A stretch of DNA of 60,000 nt. It comes from Takakia lepidozioides. Lineage: Eukaryota; Streptophyta; Takakiopsida; Takakiales; Takakiaceae. Where the stretch lies: assembly GCA_030704615.1 (NCBI GenBank), contig CM060732.1, positions 33,959,053 through 34,019,052 of the forward strand, written 5' to 3'. Positions 35,976 through 47,724 of the stretch are shown one piece after another; positions within the stretch are counted from its first letter, which is position 1; each line of letters begins with the position of its first letter. Below the pieces are notes generated by a model, which had not been told where the DNA came from, did no database searches, and was given only the letters and a program-made list of their open reading frames with translations. The position numbers and the translations under genes are program-made.

Positions 35976-36082
35976 GCTAGGAAGGTGGACACCTTCATGA
36001 CACACCAGATCGTGGTTCGAACCCACAACCACATCCAACGTGGTATGTGCCCATTACCACTGGGCTACATGCTGGTTGTCCA
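35976..36082 (-). mobile_element. tRNA-derived SINE fragment (copy 2)
   Basis: The minus strand has an A-box TAGCCCAGTGG (36067-36057) and a perfect B-box GGTTCGAACC (36022-36013) 35 nt apart. It shares flanking sequence with copy 1, including AAGGTGTCCACCTTCCTA 3' of the B box. It is a better pol III promoter than copy 1. No mature tRNA fold or CCA-side stem is apparent, so it is not a tRNA gene. Confidence 0.65.
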
Positions 36083-37235
36083 TATGCTTGTGCTATGTGG
36101 GTGCTCATGAGTGTCAGGGGTGGCACTTATTGCCCTCAACCCCTACCTATTCCCTTAAGGAGGCTCAACCGCTTGCCCTAGGCTATATTAGGTGTGGAGT
36201 ATACTAGACATGAATTAAAACTTAATGCACACCGGCAACATCTGACCGGATGGTATCCCCTTACCGTGATGTCAAATCTTCCCTACCCTCATGGAACTGG
36301 AGTGCTCCAGGTTGGGGTTACGCGGTTACAGGGTGGGGAGTGTAACTCCACTTGTTCGAACTTTGACTAAGTATAAATTGGACTCAAAGAGTAGAGTCGA
36401 ACCTGAAATCTTGTCATCTGCACTACAATGACCTTTCCAACACACTACCTGCCACAGCAGGACAGTCTTTTGGATTCTTAAGTGTTTAATAGCGAAACCG
36501 AGGTAAGAGGGGGGTGGGAAGGATTTGACAGCACCCCCAGAGAGCCCGCCCAGGCTGCCGGCGAAAGTACCGTCAGATGACACGAGTGCAGTACATTATT
36601 CTTATCCTCCGTACTGTTTCCCTCCAATCCATGCCCTATCTTCACATGACACCTAGGACTTAAAGGAGCAAACAGAGAAGAAGGCAATGACGTGTCCTCT
36701 ATATCTGCGCTCCAATCGTGTCCTCTATAACCGCTGACAATTGCATTCAGAGCACAATCATAAACACCCCCCTCTAATCTAGATTCAAGTCTACTCAATA
36801 ATGTATTATAAACTTATGTTCGGTCTATAACCGTTGTGTCAGCCATAGTCCATAATATGACAATATATATTATGGTGGCTTTATAGGTGACGGACATGGG
36901 TCAACAGTCAGGAATAGGCCCCCTTACCCTCCGCATATGACGGTTTTGTTTTCAAACATAGTAGCCCTACCACCGTGGAATGGGCTACTGCAAATGGTTA
37001 TTTACTAGCGGATTATTGACTAGGAAGGTAAGGTACATGAGCCCATGCAGTGTGGTCCTTCCCTCGGAGGAAGGAGAGGAAAAGCTGTTATGAAAGTGCT
37101 CCTCGGTCGAGCGAAGCAGGCCAATGCCCCTTCTATTCGGCTGTCACTGGTATGTCATTTCAGTCTCCAATGTCAATTTGCTTCGCTTGTTTGAATTCTG
37201 CAGAATACCTCCTCGCAAGCACAATTTTTATGCCT
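36083..37235. other. Intergenic, no gene recognised
   Basis: Nothing supportable apart from AT-rich patches. The short frames on the minus strand (36326-36798) show no domain. Confidence 0.35.
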
Positions 37236-37262
37236 TCTCTCTCTCTCTCTCTCTCTCTCTCT
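37236..37262 (+). repeat. (CT)n microsatellite
   Basis: Uninterrupted CT dinucleotide run of about 27 nt. Confidence 0.95.
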
Positions 37263-37389
37263 GGTTCGTATTGGCTGTGTGCTGGGCTCCAGGGCATCTT
37301 CGGAATAAATCTCATAACAATATACCCTAGTCGCCTGAAACCCACAACCTGGTCAGGAATATCCCGTGAGAGCTAAGTACGCCCTTCAG

Positions 37390-38155
37390 GTTACGTCAGG
37401 GTAGCGTTGTGGCCATTGACCCCGCGCCCACCTTTGAGCGGAACACAAAGGAACAGAAACTACCTTTGTCAGGGGCTGATCCGGTATGTGACTTACCTTG
37501 GAACAGACAATTGATATCCTCTAGAAATCCCTTCACACAAGCATCAATCTGCTGTGTGTGATTTGCCCAATAACTAGGCCCCAAAAGGGCCTGGGCTTTT
37601 AGATCAGCCTCGAGATTTTCAAAGTTGGTAAACAGAGGTACAGGCGCAAATCCCTTGATGGATTTGAAGAGTGCATCTCTCTGGTGAGAATACGCAGGAC
37701 AAATGAATCAGAAAATAAATATTGTGTTCAGGTTGCCCACACAACAGGCATTTGCAAGCCCCCTTTCCTCTCTGCATCTGTTTGCTGTTCAAAGGTAGGC
37801 TTCCCCTCGAGTTCAAATTCCATTCTAGTGCCGAGAGTGGGTAAACCCTTAAGGTCATCCATGATGGCCTCCCCCATCTCACAGACTGGGAACAAGTTCA
37901 GGGAAGTTTTCTGCTGACCTCATTTTCATCAGACAGATTCCTGGCAACAGACATGGCTTTGGACACTACAGCCTCTACGTCAGATTTATCCAGCAGGGTC
38001 AAGACTTGCGGACTAGGATTCAGATCCTTGAGAATCTCTTCTACCCTCTTCCGCCAGGACTTAGCCGGTTTGACAGGGCGATCCTGCTTCCAAGATATAG
38101 AGTCAATTAACTTAGGATATCAGATATCTGAAGTTAGTTTCTGCAGGAAAGAGAG
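37390..38155 (-). mobile_element. 5'-truncated LINE copy, same family as the 21-26 kb element
   Basis: The minus-strand translation contains [17 protein letters not shown] and [15 protein letters not shown], matching the ORF2 C-terminus at 25.1-25.8 kb with frameshifts. Only the last roughly 750 bp of ORF2 is present, typical of 5' truncation during insertion. Confidence 0.85.
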
Positions 38156-38280
38156 AATGTACTCATAAGACGTTGTTTGCCGTAGCCTTGTGGCCATTGA
38201 CCCCGCGCCCAGTTTGAGCCCACAAAGGGAAGAAATCCTTTTACACAAGCATCAACCTGCTGTGTGTGGTCTGCAGGGGG
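38156..38280 (-). mobile_element. Second, very short LINE 3' fragment
   Basis: Repeats the ORF2 end (a CCTTGTGGCCATTGACCCCG block plus the TQQVDACVKGF segment) in the same orientation directly next to the previous copy, with an internal deletion between the two blocks. It is a separate truncated insertion or a local duplication. Confidence 0.75.
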
Positions 38281-38305
38281 GAGAGAGAGAGAGAGAGAGA
38301 GAGAG
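38279..38305 (+). repeat. (GA)n microsatellite
   Basis: Run of GA dinucleotides abutting the LINE fragment. Confidence 0.95.
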
Positions 38306-40647
38306 TCTTGGCTAGTCAAGGTTGTGATCTGGGTTGCCAGTTTGCATAATTGATGGCTGTAATAAAGGTAAATGCAGTACCCGAGACAACCTGTGGTCAG
38401 GTATTGAAGTCAGGCACATGGAGGAAAGAGACATAGGAGGCTGCGCCGTTCACTGCAATAAAGCTGTAGGATATGCTCGTGAGGATGACATAGGAGGCAT
38501 GCTAGCATCTCATGTGCAGTCCTGCTGGGTTGCATTCGGCATGGATGGCTTGATCTTGTAAGTCGGGACAATCGTTTGTTGGTTGCTGCTCTCTCATTAG
38601 AATTTTGAGAGACAGACAAATGAATACTGGATAGGGCTTGTGGCCTTACAGCCCTCATTCCGGTCTACATGGACCACGAAAGGGAGGTGCAGAGAGAAGA
38701 ATAGGAGCCATTCCCATCACCAGATTTACCTGTAGATCATCTCAAGACGATTCCCTTCCAGACTCGTCAGACAGATAGAGATGAGATGGTAATCATTTTC
38801 AGTAAATGGAGCTGTCTTTACTTCAGTGTGCAGCGACTCCAGATGCACCTTTCTCAAGAAAGCCAAGTCAGGGAGGAGGGGCGAGGGACCAAGCTTTTGT
38901 TGCAACTCAAATTTGGGTGGGGGGTGTGCAGGGGAGACACAACAGGCTTGTCTATGGGGCACAGCATGGCAAGTAGCGAGGCTGCTTGGGTGGCACTCAT
39001 GAGCAGAGCCATTGAAGAAAACAAGGCAACTGTGCAATATGTGGCGATGCCAGGGCGTCTTTATCACTCATCATTCAGTGGGCCCTCTCTGCAAAACTCT
39101 CTTTTTAGGTGCTCACCCTTCTTGGCCCCGTTTGTTTGAGATTACCTGTTGAAAGCTATGATCTTTTCACAAGAGGAGGAGGATAAGACGAGAAAGAGAG
39201 GAAAATTGAGAGTGAAAGAGAGTCAAATCAAAGAGAGGGATCAGCTGGAGCTGTGCATGAATTACTCCCTTGGATCACTAACACCTAACAATTCTTTTGA
39301 CCCAGTTTGATTTCAACAGTCAAGATGCAATGGAATTCCAACTTTTTGGTATGTCCGTGCATGTGTGGATGCAGGCACAGTTGGTACTTGTCAGTAGGGC
39401 ACTACTAGGAGCCCAGAGAGGGATATGTCTAGTGCCCCAGCATCCTCCACTAGTATCCACAGTGCTGATGCTAGAGTGAGAAGCATGAGGCACAAGGCTC
39501 CACAACAACTGTATCAGACCAGCAATGTGGAGTTCTGAGGTTGGCACTGTCCCTTTGCTCCAGGGAGATCATTTATGAAGATTGAGCTTTATGATTAAGA
39601 TTAAAAATAAAAGATTAAGATTGAAATTGATTTATGTTGATGATCTGCATTAGCCAACTTACTGAAACCGTTATCTTCAGGACTTCTTCTGTGAGAACTG
39701 ATAAGCAACTTACATTGCAGGGTAGGTATAGTTGTATCAGAGGTTTGGGAGGATGGTCAAGCATTTGGAGGAGAGATTACAGGCAAGAAGGTCCTCAATG
39801 CTGGATATTGGCCCATGACACACAATTCTTCCAAAAAAAGCTGTGACGGTTTAATTTTCCCCTTTAGTGATGGTTTCACTTATGCGAACCTGCTGATAAA
39901 ATAGCACCTCCCAAAGCGCACCACATATTACCCTGGGGAATATATGTCAACCAACGAAGTGTTGCGAGCAATGTTAGCAAAACCTTGCAATGTTGAGCAA
40001 AAGGACTGGGATACGTTAACTCCCACCACCATACTGCATGACATGCCATTTTCAGTTGGAAGCAGACAAGGACTAATAATGCTTCACTATTACATGCACC
40101 TTGACGTCCACACATGAACTCAATGGAGTGGAAAGCCAAAACCAAGGTAATAAAAATCCTGGGTCTGGATTGAGGAAATGGAAGCAACAAAGCAACTGCC
40201 CGAAAGGGTGGGGGGATGGTGGGGGACTGCCTGGAAACTTAGCCTCTTTTAGAAGTTGGTTACTTTAGGACACTTGATGCCATGCCAAACTGATATGGAT
40301 GGATCTTTTGAGATTGATGGTAATTGCCAGAGAACCACGGTTAAGGTGCTATGACCAAGCACAGTTGTCAAAGGGTACTTCAAGCATAGTAAGCGTAGCA
40401 CAGTCTTATCAAAGAGCTTGACAATCCAGGCCATGTGTTGCACTCACAAGAAACTACGAGTACTGTAGTAATAAGGTGGAAGGTGGAGTTGCTGTCAAGT
40501 CCAACTCCCAGGAACTGCCATGATGATGATCAAATTGATCTATACATGCAAATGTCTTAGAATGACAATATAGAAACAAGAGTAATATAATCACATTCTA
40601 GTGGTATTGCAATAGTGACATCTTGGGTTAATCAGCCTACCCGATAC
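38306..40647. other. Intergenic, no gene recognised
   Basis: Short frames on both strands without motifs. I see no transposon ends or RNA genes. Confidence 0.35.
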
Positions 40648-40672
40648 GAGAGAGAGAGAGAGAGAGAGAGAG
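40648..40672 (+). repeat. (GA)n microsatellite
   Basis: Run of GA dinucleotides, about 25 nt. Confidence 0.95.
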
Positions 40673-40939
40673 CAGCACCGGAGAGGAAGTCCTAGTTCAC
40701 AAACGAATGCTTTTTGGAAATCAGAAAGGCTGTTGATCTTAGGCAAAATGCAATGCTTCATGTGCAAACAGTACATTGTCTATAATCTCCATTTTGTGTT
40801 GGAAATCTGCATACACTGACCATTCTATCAACTGCAGAATAAGCCACTAAGAGATTAGATCACATCTTATTTGAGGACTTATAGTTGATAGCCACGTGGT
40901 TGGCAGTAATCAAGAATCAGTTCCTTCCCGCCTGGGATA

Positions 40940-41584
40940 CCGTCCCTGGACAACGGATTAGGCATTTTTTGCGCCTAATTATAAAATCAATCAATCAGAA
41001 AATTAGGAATGTTTTGAAAACATTTTCTCAAATTAGGCATCTTCATGCTATAATTTTTTAGAATTAGGCACAAGAGAAGAGAAAACATTTATTTTCTTAA
41101 GAATAAAATTATAAAATAGACGCCCAATGCCCATGGGCCCAAGTTCCAGGCTCCAGCTACCTTTCATTTCCTTTGAAACCCTAAAAATGCCCCTCTTTAT
41201 TGTACGCATTATTTGTTGAAAATGAGGATATCCCTGATCTCAATGTGGTGGACGAGGTAGATGGAGAGATCATGAGGACTAGCGAGGATGATGAATATGA
41301 TGACATTGTTGAGTCCATGCAAGGGCCTTTCGATGTTACATGGAGCTCTCGCAAATAGATTGCGATCCGCACGCATATATTTGTATTGATTTTTGTTCAA
41401 AGAAATTTTGATCTTATTACAAACTACATGAGAAGAGGCTTCCAAGTTTTTTGCTGGAATTTTTGGGCATTAGGCACTTTGGTCCCATAATTTCCCAACA
41501 ATTAGGCCAAAATCTGAAAAATTCACAATTGATTAGGCACTTTCATTTTGAATTGATTATCGCCTAATCCTTGTCCAGGGACGG
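40940..41584. mobile_element. 645-bp terminal-inverted-repeat DNA element (non-autonomous)
   Basis: Begins CCGTCCCTGGACAA followed by (C)GGATTAGGC (40940-40963) and ends with the inverse, GCCTAATCCTTGTCCAGG then GACGG (41562-41584). Further inverted TTAGGCA-type motifs lie just inside. A small + frame inside (41215-41358: ENEDIPDLNVVDEVDGEI to SSRK, stop) is strongly acidic and could be the last piece of a transposase. I cannot see a clear target-site duplication, so the superfamily is open. Confidence 0.7.
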
Positions 41585-41740
41585 CATGCTCTACTCAGGC
41601 GTCAGATTGTTTCGTCTGTGTTAATATACTTGAGTGTGTACTGTAAGAGCAATTACAGTCTCACTACTTGATTGTACTCATCCGATGTCAATGCCTTTTG
41701 CTGCATAGTTTTGTCATGTAATATTCATATACAAAACTCA
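41585..41740 (+). mobile_element. Partial 5' LTR of a Ty1/copia element
   Basis: Sequence ending in ACTCA directly before a copia-type primer binding site. Only about 155 bp remain before the TIR element end at 41584, so the LTR start is not defined and may be truncated. Confidence 0.45.
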
Positions 41741-41742
41741 AT

Positions 41743-41755
41743 AGGTTATGGGCCC
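41743..41755 (+). other. Copia-type primer binding site (internal initiator-tRNA complement)
   Basis: AGGTTATGGGCCCA is complementary to the anticodon arm of initiator methionine tRNA. Drosophila copia primes from this internal site with a half-tRNA. It lies about 70 nt before a gag-like ATG. Confidence 0.6.
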
Positions 41756-41824
41756 ACGTCTTGCACGTCGCTGTTGTGAGACAAAATAGTTTATTTTTAA
41801 GGGACAGACGAGATGAGCTGAGCG

Positions 41825-42000
41825 ATGTCTTCCAAGGATGCATTTAGCATAGAAAAGTTTACTGGAGACAACCTCTCGCTGTGGAAGATTCAGATGCAAA
41901 TTCTCCTGAAAGCCAAGATCTTAGTGAGTGGAAAAGAGACGAGAGATAAAGCAACCGATAAAGATGTTTGGAACGATACTTGCAGTTCAAATCACAGAAT
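41825..42000 (+). pseudogene. Ty1/copia gag N-terminal fragment
   Basis: The open frame begins MSSKDAFSIEKFTGDNLSLW and continues KIQMQILLKAKILVSGKETR. This is the F-G-x-N-xx-LWK-xQM pattern that opens copia gag (DUF4219/UBN2-like). Similarity stops at about 42000, and the rest of gag-pol is absent. Confidence 0.7.
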
Positions 42001-42989
42001 CGGGCCAGCGGGAGGGCGGAGCTCCGCTCTCCCACTCAACTCTTGGCTAACTTTTCCGCTAAACTCTCTCTAGGGTTCTGCTATTTTATTTCCTCTTTCT
42101 CGTGTTTTTTTCTCACCCTTTTTAGCGATGCCCCTTATTTAATACCTACTAGCGCGTGTAGCTACGACTGCCGCCATAGCCCGACTCGATGCTTCCTTTG
42201 ATGCAGCGCTCTAGCTGTTGTGCTCAACCCCTTCATTCCCTTACGCTGACCCTCATCTCTCTTAGGCGCTTCTTTCAAGCCATTTCTTTCAGGTTTTCAG
42301 GACGATTTGATTGTACTAGCTCTTTTTGGAAATTATCTTGAGCCCTTGCTGCTTGCTTGCTCATGTGCAACTTCACTCACGAACAAAGTACTATCAGGCT
42401 TCCCTAGATCGTGGTGGCGAATAATACTAGGCCCGACGACCTTGGTCTGCCGCGCCGGTGATTTTGGTATTTTTCCAGTTCAATCCGAACAAAAAACTCT
42501 TCTGCTACAGCTCCCTAACTTTTGCGCTCCTGCATATGGTGTTCTTGATGAGTTTTTGGAGAGCAAGGATGTGGGCGTCTGGTATGACACAAAATTACAT
42601 TGTTGTCTTTCTATGCATTATTTTCTGGCTGACATCCACACATCGTGGTTGTCTTGCCAACTCCCTTGAGACAAAGTGTTTGCGGGCCTGCACTGCTGAT
42701 GGATGGCACTCAGAAATGGACCCCATCATTCATAGTTGGAAGCTCAACCACCTGCCCCCTTTTTATCAGGCAAGGAGCTACGACGCGACAGATATACTCG
42801 CGCAAGCATACCATTCACATCGCTATGTGTTCACTACTTTGTGCCCGACACCCCTTTTTTACGAGTCAGTGAAGCCTTCTACAAAACACTATGTGGTTTC
42901 TTGCACCAGACAGTATGAATGCACTCTCGCCAACACTGTGCCAGCATCTGTGTCTACCTGCCACAATCTCAAGCACGAGGTACTTCCTT
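42001..42989. other. Unassigned sequence between copia fragment and PPR pseudogene
   Basis: Frames at 42307-42669 and 42458-43375 are open but without recognised domains until the PPR-like part starts near 43030. Confidence 0.3.
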
Positions 42990-43990
42990 CTCAACCCCTG
43001 CCTCCACAGCAGAAGCGGCAGGCCAGGCTGTATGGCCATGTCAAAGCTGGAGTTGTCACAGATGTCGTGGAAACCTATGATCAAATGATAGTGGAAGGAT
43101 TGAAGCCCAACCACATCGCATGTGTGTGCATTTGCAATGCTTGTGCAAGCTTGGCAGCCCTGGTAAAGCGCAAGGTTGGTCATGTTGACATCATCTGGAG
43201 CTGTACCGAATGTCATTCTGAACACTGCCCAGGCAGCTCTGAAAAAGGGCAAAGAGGTCCATGGCGACAACGTCAGAGCTGGAATTGTACCGACTGTTAT
43301 TATGAACTATACCCTCACGTATGCAAATTGTGGGTGCATCGAGGAGGCACATGGAGTGTTGGACACTATGGCTGAACGGGATGTTGTGTCTTGGAATGTG
43401 ACCCTTACAGGGTATGCGCAACAGGGACGTGATATGGAGGCTTTGGAGACCTATGATCAAAATGTTGGGGGAAGGGGTGAAACCCGACCACATCACGTTT
43501 ATGTGCATTTACAGTGCGTATGCAAGCATGGTAGCTCTAGAAAAGGGTATAGAGTTCCATGGCGACATTATCAGAGCTAGAATTGTACCAAAGGTCACTC
43601 TGAATAGTACCCTCATGGACATGTATATAAAATGTAGGTGCATTGATGATGAAAAGGGAGTGTTCAACAAACTGGAGACTGCCCCTGTAGATATGTATGC
43701 CAAATGTGAGAGCATGAAGGATACATGTCAAGCTGCAGTTGCCAACAGTGTCACCCTGGTGTTGCGGCAACGAGCAACACTCTTGCCTCCAGATGTGCAG
43801 CTGAATCCACCTGCACCACTCTGTGGACTGACCTGTACCTGCCCTGCAACCCTCAGAAAGGGCGAAAAGGTCCATGACGGTGTCATCCTAGCTCAAAAGA
43901 CACCGAACATCAGTCTGCAGACAGCCCTGGCTGACATGTTTGCCAAATATGGGAGTGTGCAAATGCTCAACAATGTCCCGTTCATCTCGG
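42990..43990 (+). pseudogene. PPR (pentatricopeptide repeat) gene fragment, frameshifted
   Basis: Organelle RNA-binding protein family. PPR signatures appear in successive frames: MIVEGLKPNHIACVCICNAC; ALKKGKEVHGDNVRAGIVP; MAERDVVSWNVTLTGYAQQG; EGVKPDHITFMCIYSAYASM; HGDIIRARIVPKVTLNSTLM; DMYIKC; LRKGEKVHDGVILAQ. At least two frameshifts separate them, and neither a start nor a proper C-terminus is present, so this is a dead fragment. It stops at the CACTA terminus at 43997. Confidence 0.85.
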
Positions 43991-43996
43991 TTCTCA

Positions 43997-44540
43997 CACT
44001 ACAAGATATGAGCGTTTTTAGGACTACGACTTTGGCGGAGTCATAAAAACTGCACTAGGTAGACAACTACAGAGCGCTGAAATGCGTTGCAGTCATAGTT
44101 TTATGACTCTATAGTAATGGATATCACTACATGACTCCGGAAAGTTAGGGAGCATTGGTCAAACATTGTTGATCACGATGACATTGATGGTTTATATGAT
44201 TAGTGTAATATGTTTGACTACACGTGGACGACGTTTCATGGAAACTTTTGACTCCATGACTGAAGATGCTTTCACAACTCTAATTATACGACTACATCGC
44301 TACACGTGTCATTTTGAAGGCAAATACACAAATGTATTCATCCATTGGATAAGTTCATCTACAGCATGACATGGCATGTGACTTATGATTGCAGATTGTT
44401 TCATAACTCCATATATATGAGTCAATCACTACACGTGGCATTTTAAAGGCATTTATATGACTTTATTACTGCACGTGTCATTTTGAAGGTATATACATGA
44501 ATGGATCCATCCATTGGATGAACTCATCCATCCATGTTTG
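43997..44540. repeat. CACTA terminal and subterminal repeats
   Basis: After the terminus, motifs such as CACGTGTCATTTTGAAGG and CCATCCATTGGAT recur. The clearest direct repeat is about 55 nt, near 44306-44360 and 44477-44531. There are also several ACTACACGTG(G/T) and TCATA/TATGAC motifs. Subterminal repeats of this kind bind transposase in En/Spm elements. Confidence 0.65.
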
Positions 44541-45740
44541 CCGAAATCCTATCAGCTTAGTACATGTGTTAGTTTCTTATTGGTTTGATATAGCTCAAGC
44601 ATTTTGTAGTTATCATAGAGCACTAAGTCGCATTCTTCATTGAGTCTATAAAGTAAGAGTCTACAGAGGATGCCGTTTGGAATGTGGAGTTTGCAGAGAG
44701 GGGGTGTGCGACAATAAGGCTGAACAATGCGTCGTGTCTTCAAATGCGATGATTGCAGGATAGCATGGTGATCCTATCGCAGGCGACAACTGCATCTACT
44801 TGAATATATTTGGAACACTACCTTCATGGGCATGTATGGAAGCATCGACGATGCAAATGGGAAGGGAGAGTTCGATAGTATGGACAAAGGTTATCTGGTG
44901 TCAGATTGGTAAGTTCTAATCGAAACTCTTAAATATCTGCTGTGGAATCAGAAGCTCTTCCATTAACAGTTATAACCAATCACCATCATGAAGCTACAGG
45001 CCCGATGCGAAATCCCAATCGGAACCTGCATTTCTTCCCTCTTTTTGTCCTTATTTCGCTGTCAATCCCTTCATTCTATCTGGAAGGTTCCAGAGGGAAC
45101 TTCACATTTCCCCTCATGATCTTGATTTTGGGAATTCTTGTTTAATGCAATGCTGTTAGGATATGGCCAGCATTGTCGTCATCACAGGTTGGCCGGTCAA
45201 ATAAGGGAAGATATAACAAAAGAAAGGTTGAGGCTAGCCGCCAGTATATGTGTTCTCTCTACGAATTGCCAAACTGGCTTATTTGATGAAGAAAGAAGAA
45301 TGTGCAGGGTCGCAATGTCCTCACTAACTTTTAGGTTAGTCTCATCCTAAGTGGGCGCAGTGCTGCTTCTAGTATGGGGCTCTTATCACTCGGTACATCA
45401 TAGCAAAATTGAAATGCTTATTCTCAGGTAAATTTGTGCATTTTGGCACTCTACAGTGACCTTCTTTTCTTGTCAGGGTTAAAGGCCGTGTTGTAATTTG
45501 ACTTGGGATTGGTGCAGGGAATAAATTTCACCACAGACAAGTTGATGGAGGCTGGTGCGGAAATGGTAGAGTCTGATAGAGTCACATGTTGATGCGAAAA
45601 CAACAGACAATTACAGGTTGCGGATTTTCTGCATTGGCTTCACAAAGAAGCGGCCCAACCACATTAAGCGCACTTGCTATGCACAATTTCAACAATGTCA
45701 GACAGGTTGTACAAGACTCTTTGACAAAATGATGCAATTC

Positions 45741-47627
45741 TTAGAAGTTGAATGGTAGACTCTGAAAGAAATTGAACCTCAAGTACACCAGCCAATAGTT
45801 TTTGGGGATGATGAAGGCAATTCTGGTCTCTATTGTCCATTTTTGAGGTTCATGTGTGAGTGGGAAAGAGAGAGAGAGAGAGATAGATTTCCATAGAACA
45901 TGACGGTTGCAATGGTGGTTGTTTGTCATGAACACTGCAAAACTTTGTATGGCGCAGCCAGTATTTCCATGCAGGTCCTTCACCAGTTTCACGAGATGCA
46001 GCCTGATGTAAGTAGTGATACCATGTTTCGGCTCCTTCACACAAATTGATGACCTCACTTGATGACATTGTGTGATGACCTCACTTTCCTGCATATCTAT
46101 TGTGTGCAGATTTGATCCTTTCTCACTGTCCTCACTGAGCCTAAAAAAAGCTAAGTTTCTCATCTCTATTTCCTTGATACTGCTGCTGCCTATCTCCATT
46201 TTGGGTGCCACCTTCATGCAAGCCATATGCAGGGTAGTCATGAACCAGTCTCCACCAGTCTCTTCATTTCTGACCTGGTTTCATTGTCTTTATCCGCAAA
46301 TACTTGAGCAAGAGATGGGAGCCAGTCAAGGGTACCACTGCTCTCTTGACCATCTGAGAACACAAGCATGCTGCCACTTTGTTGCTCATCCTTAGATTTC
46401 TCCAAAGTGTGTTCATTTTGCTGCAAGACTTCCTTGCCATACTTTTTGTCATTGGGGTGGCAAGAGCTTCAGCTGAATCAACTCCTTGTCTTAGTGTACC
46501 ATTGCTATCAAGTGGAACATGTGACCACTTTTCATCCCTTGTTTGATTCAATGACCTGAGTTGGTTAAAAAAAACTGATGTAGTAAACAGGTGAGTCCCT
46601 CCAGCACAAGGCGGTGCCCTCCACCTAAAAGAGTGGGGCAGCGGCTTCAGTACTGTGCATTTTAAAATACAAATCAAAGGTGAATTCGTCGACAACTTGC
46701 CACCTCTCCCAAAACTCATCAAATCCACCAGCTATGTCATCTATATCTATCGGCCCTGTAACCAGCTCCTCAACCTGTGTTGCCTTAACATCAATACTGC
46801 CATTGGCACCTTCCCCCCATGGGATCAAAGCACCCAACCAAGCCCATGTCTTTCAAGTGTTTGTGTCCTGGATTTTGGCACTGCTCCTTGTCTTTCACAT
46901 TTTGTTCATCAGAAGTGCTACCTGGCACCTGCAGACCATTGTGGCCAGTGCCATTTACAAAATTCAAGCCACATTCCATATCCTACAGATCATGGCTCTC
47001 GATTCCAACACTCTCTTTTGGAAATGTACAACATCCCAGCAAATTTTATCTGAAGCCTTTACTATGTCCATTCGCTGTACTGTAAGAGAGACAGTTCTCT
47101 ATGGCACTGTCTGCTGCTTCAGACAGAAGCTTGCTTGCAGCACAATTGGGAAAAGACAAATGTTTGTCACTGGAAAGGTTACAGCTTCTTGTTGTGACTG
47201 GTGCTGAGAGTTGTGCCCCAACATCAAGGGCAGACATAGGCTCAACAACTGAGGGAGGCACATGAACACCAAGAGCTTGTCCCATACATGGGATGCATTT
47301 ATACGAGCCTGATAATCGAAATTCAGTTTTATTTTTACTGTCTAGCCATCTTGTAACTTCGTTGTCTGGTTGTTCACATTGCTTCAGCATCATGTTTGGC
47401 TCAACCTTGGACTCACTCTGACTAAATCGCCCATCTTTCCGTAGTGAAATAGAAGTAGACTCATTGAGGTCTAATGTCAGTGCTGCATCCGAATCCATGG
47501 CAAGAAAATATTGCAGGCAGAATCCATGGCAATGGTAGTTGCACTTGTTGGTCCAAAGCCAATTGCAACAACAAATGAATAAAGGGTGCTGAAAGGAAAG
47601 CACTCCACAATTGATCATAAAATCCAC
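45741..47627 (-). pseudogene. Degenerate coding-like region of unknown function inside the CACTA element
   Basis: Several minus-strand frames look protein-like but do not connect. 47627-47046 includes AMDSDAALTLDLNESTSISL and SSVVEP-type Ser-rich sequence; 46837-46625 includes DIAGGFDEFWERWQVVDEFT; 46426-46238 includes TLDWLPSLAQVFADKDNETR. I do not recognise the family. The position 3' of tnp2 is where CACTA elements often carry a second gene (TnpA-like) or captured host exons. A 25-nt stretch at 46218-46242 is identical to part of tnp2. Confidence 0.4.
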
Positions 47628-47724
47628 TATTCAAGCATGATATCTTAATGGGAATGCGAAGGGAGTTTTACCACCTTAAGCTATCATACGTAGTCTATAA
47701 CTGGAGTGCACAAATCTAGCACAT

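Noticed and set aside
42307-42669. 120-residue frame as a host gene
   Set aside because: No recognisable motif, and it overlaps another open frame; it sits among transposon and pseudogene debris.
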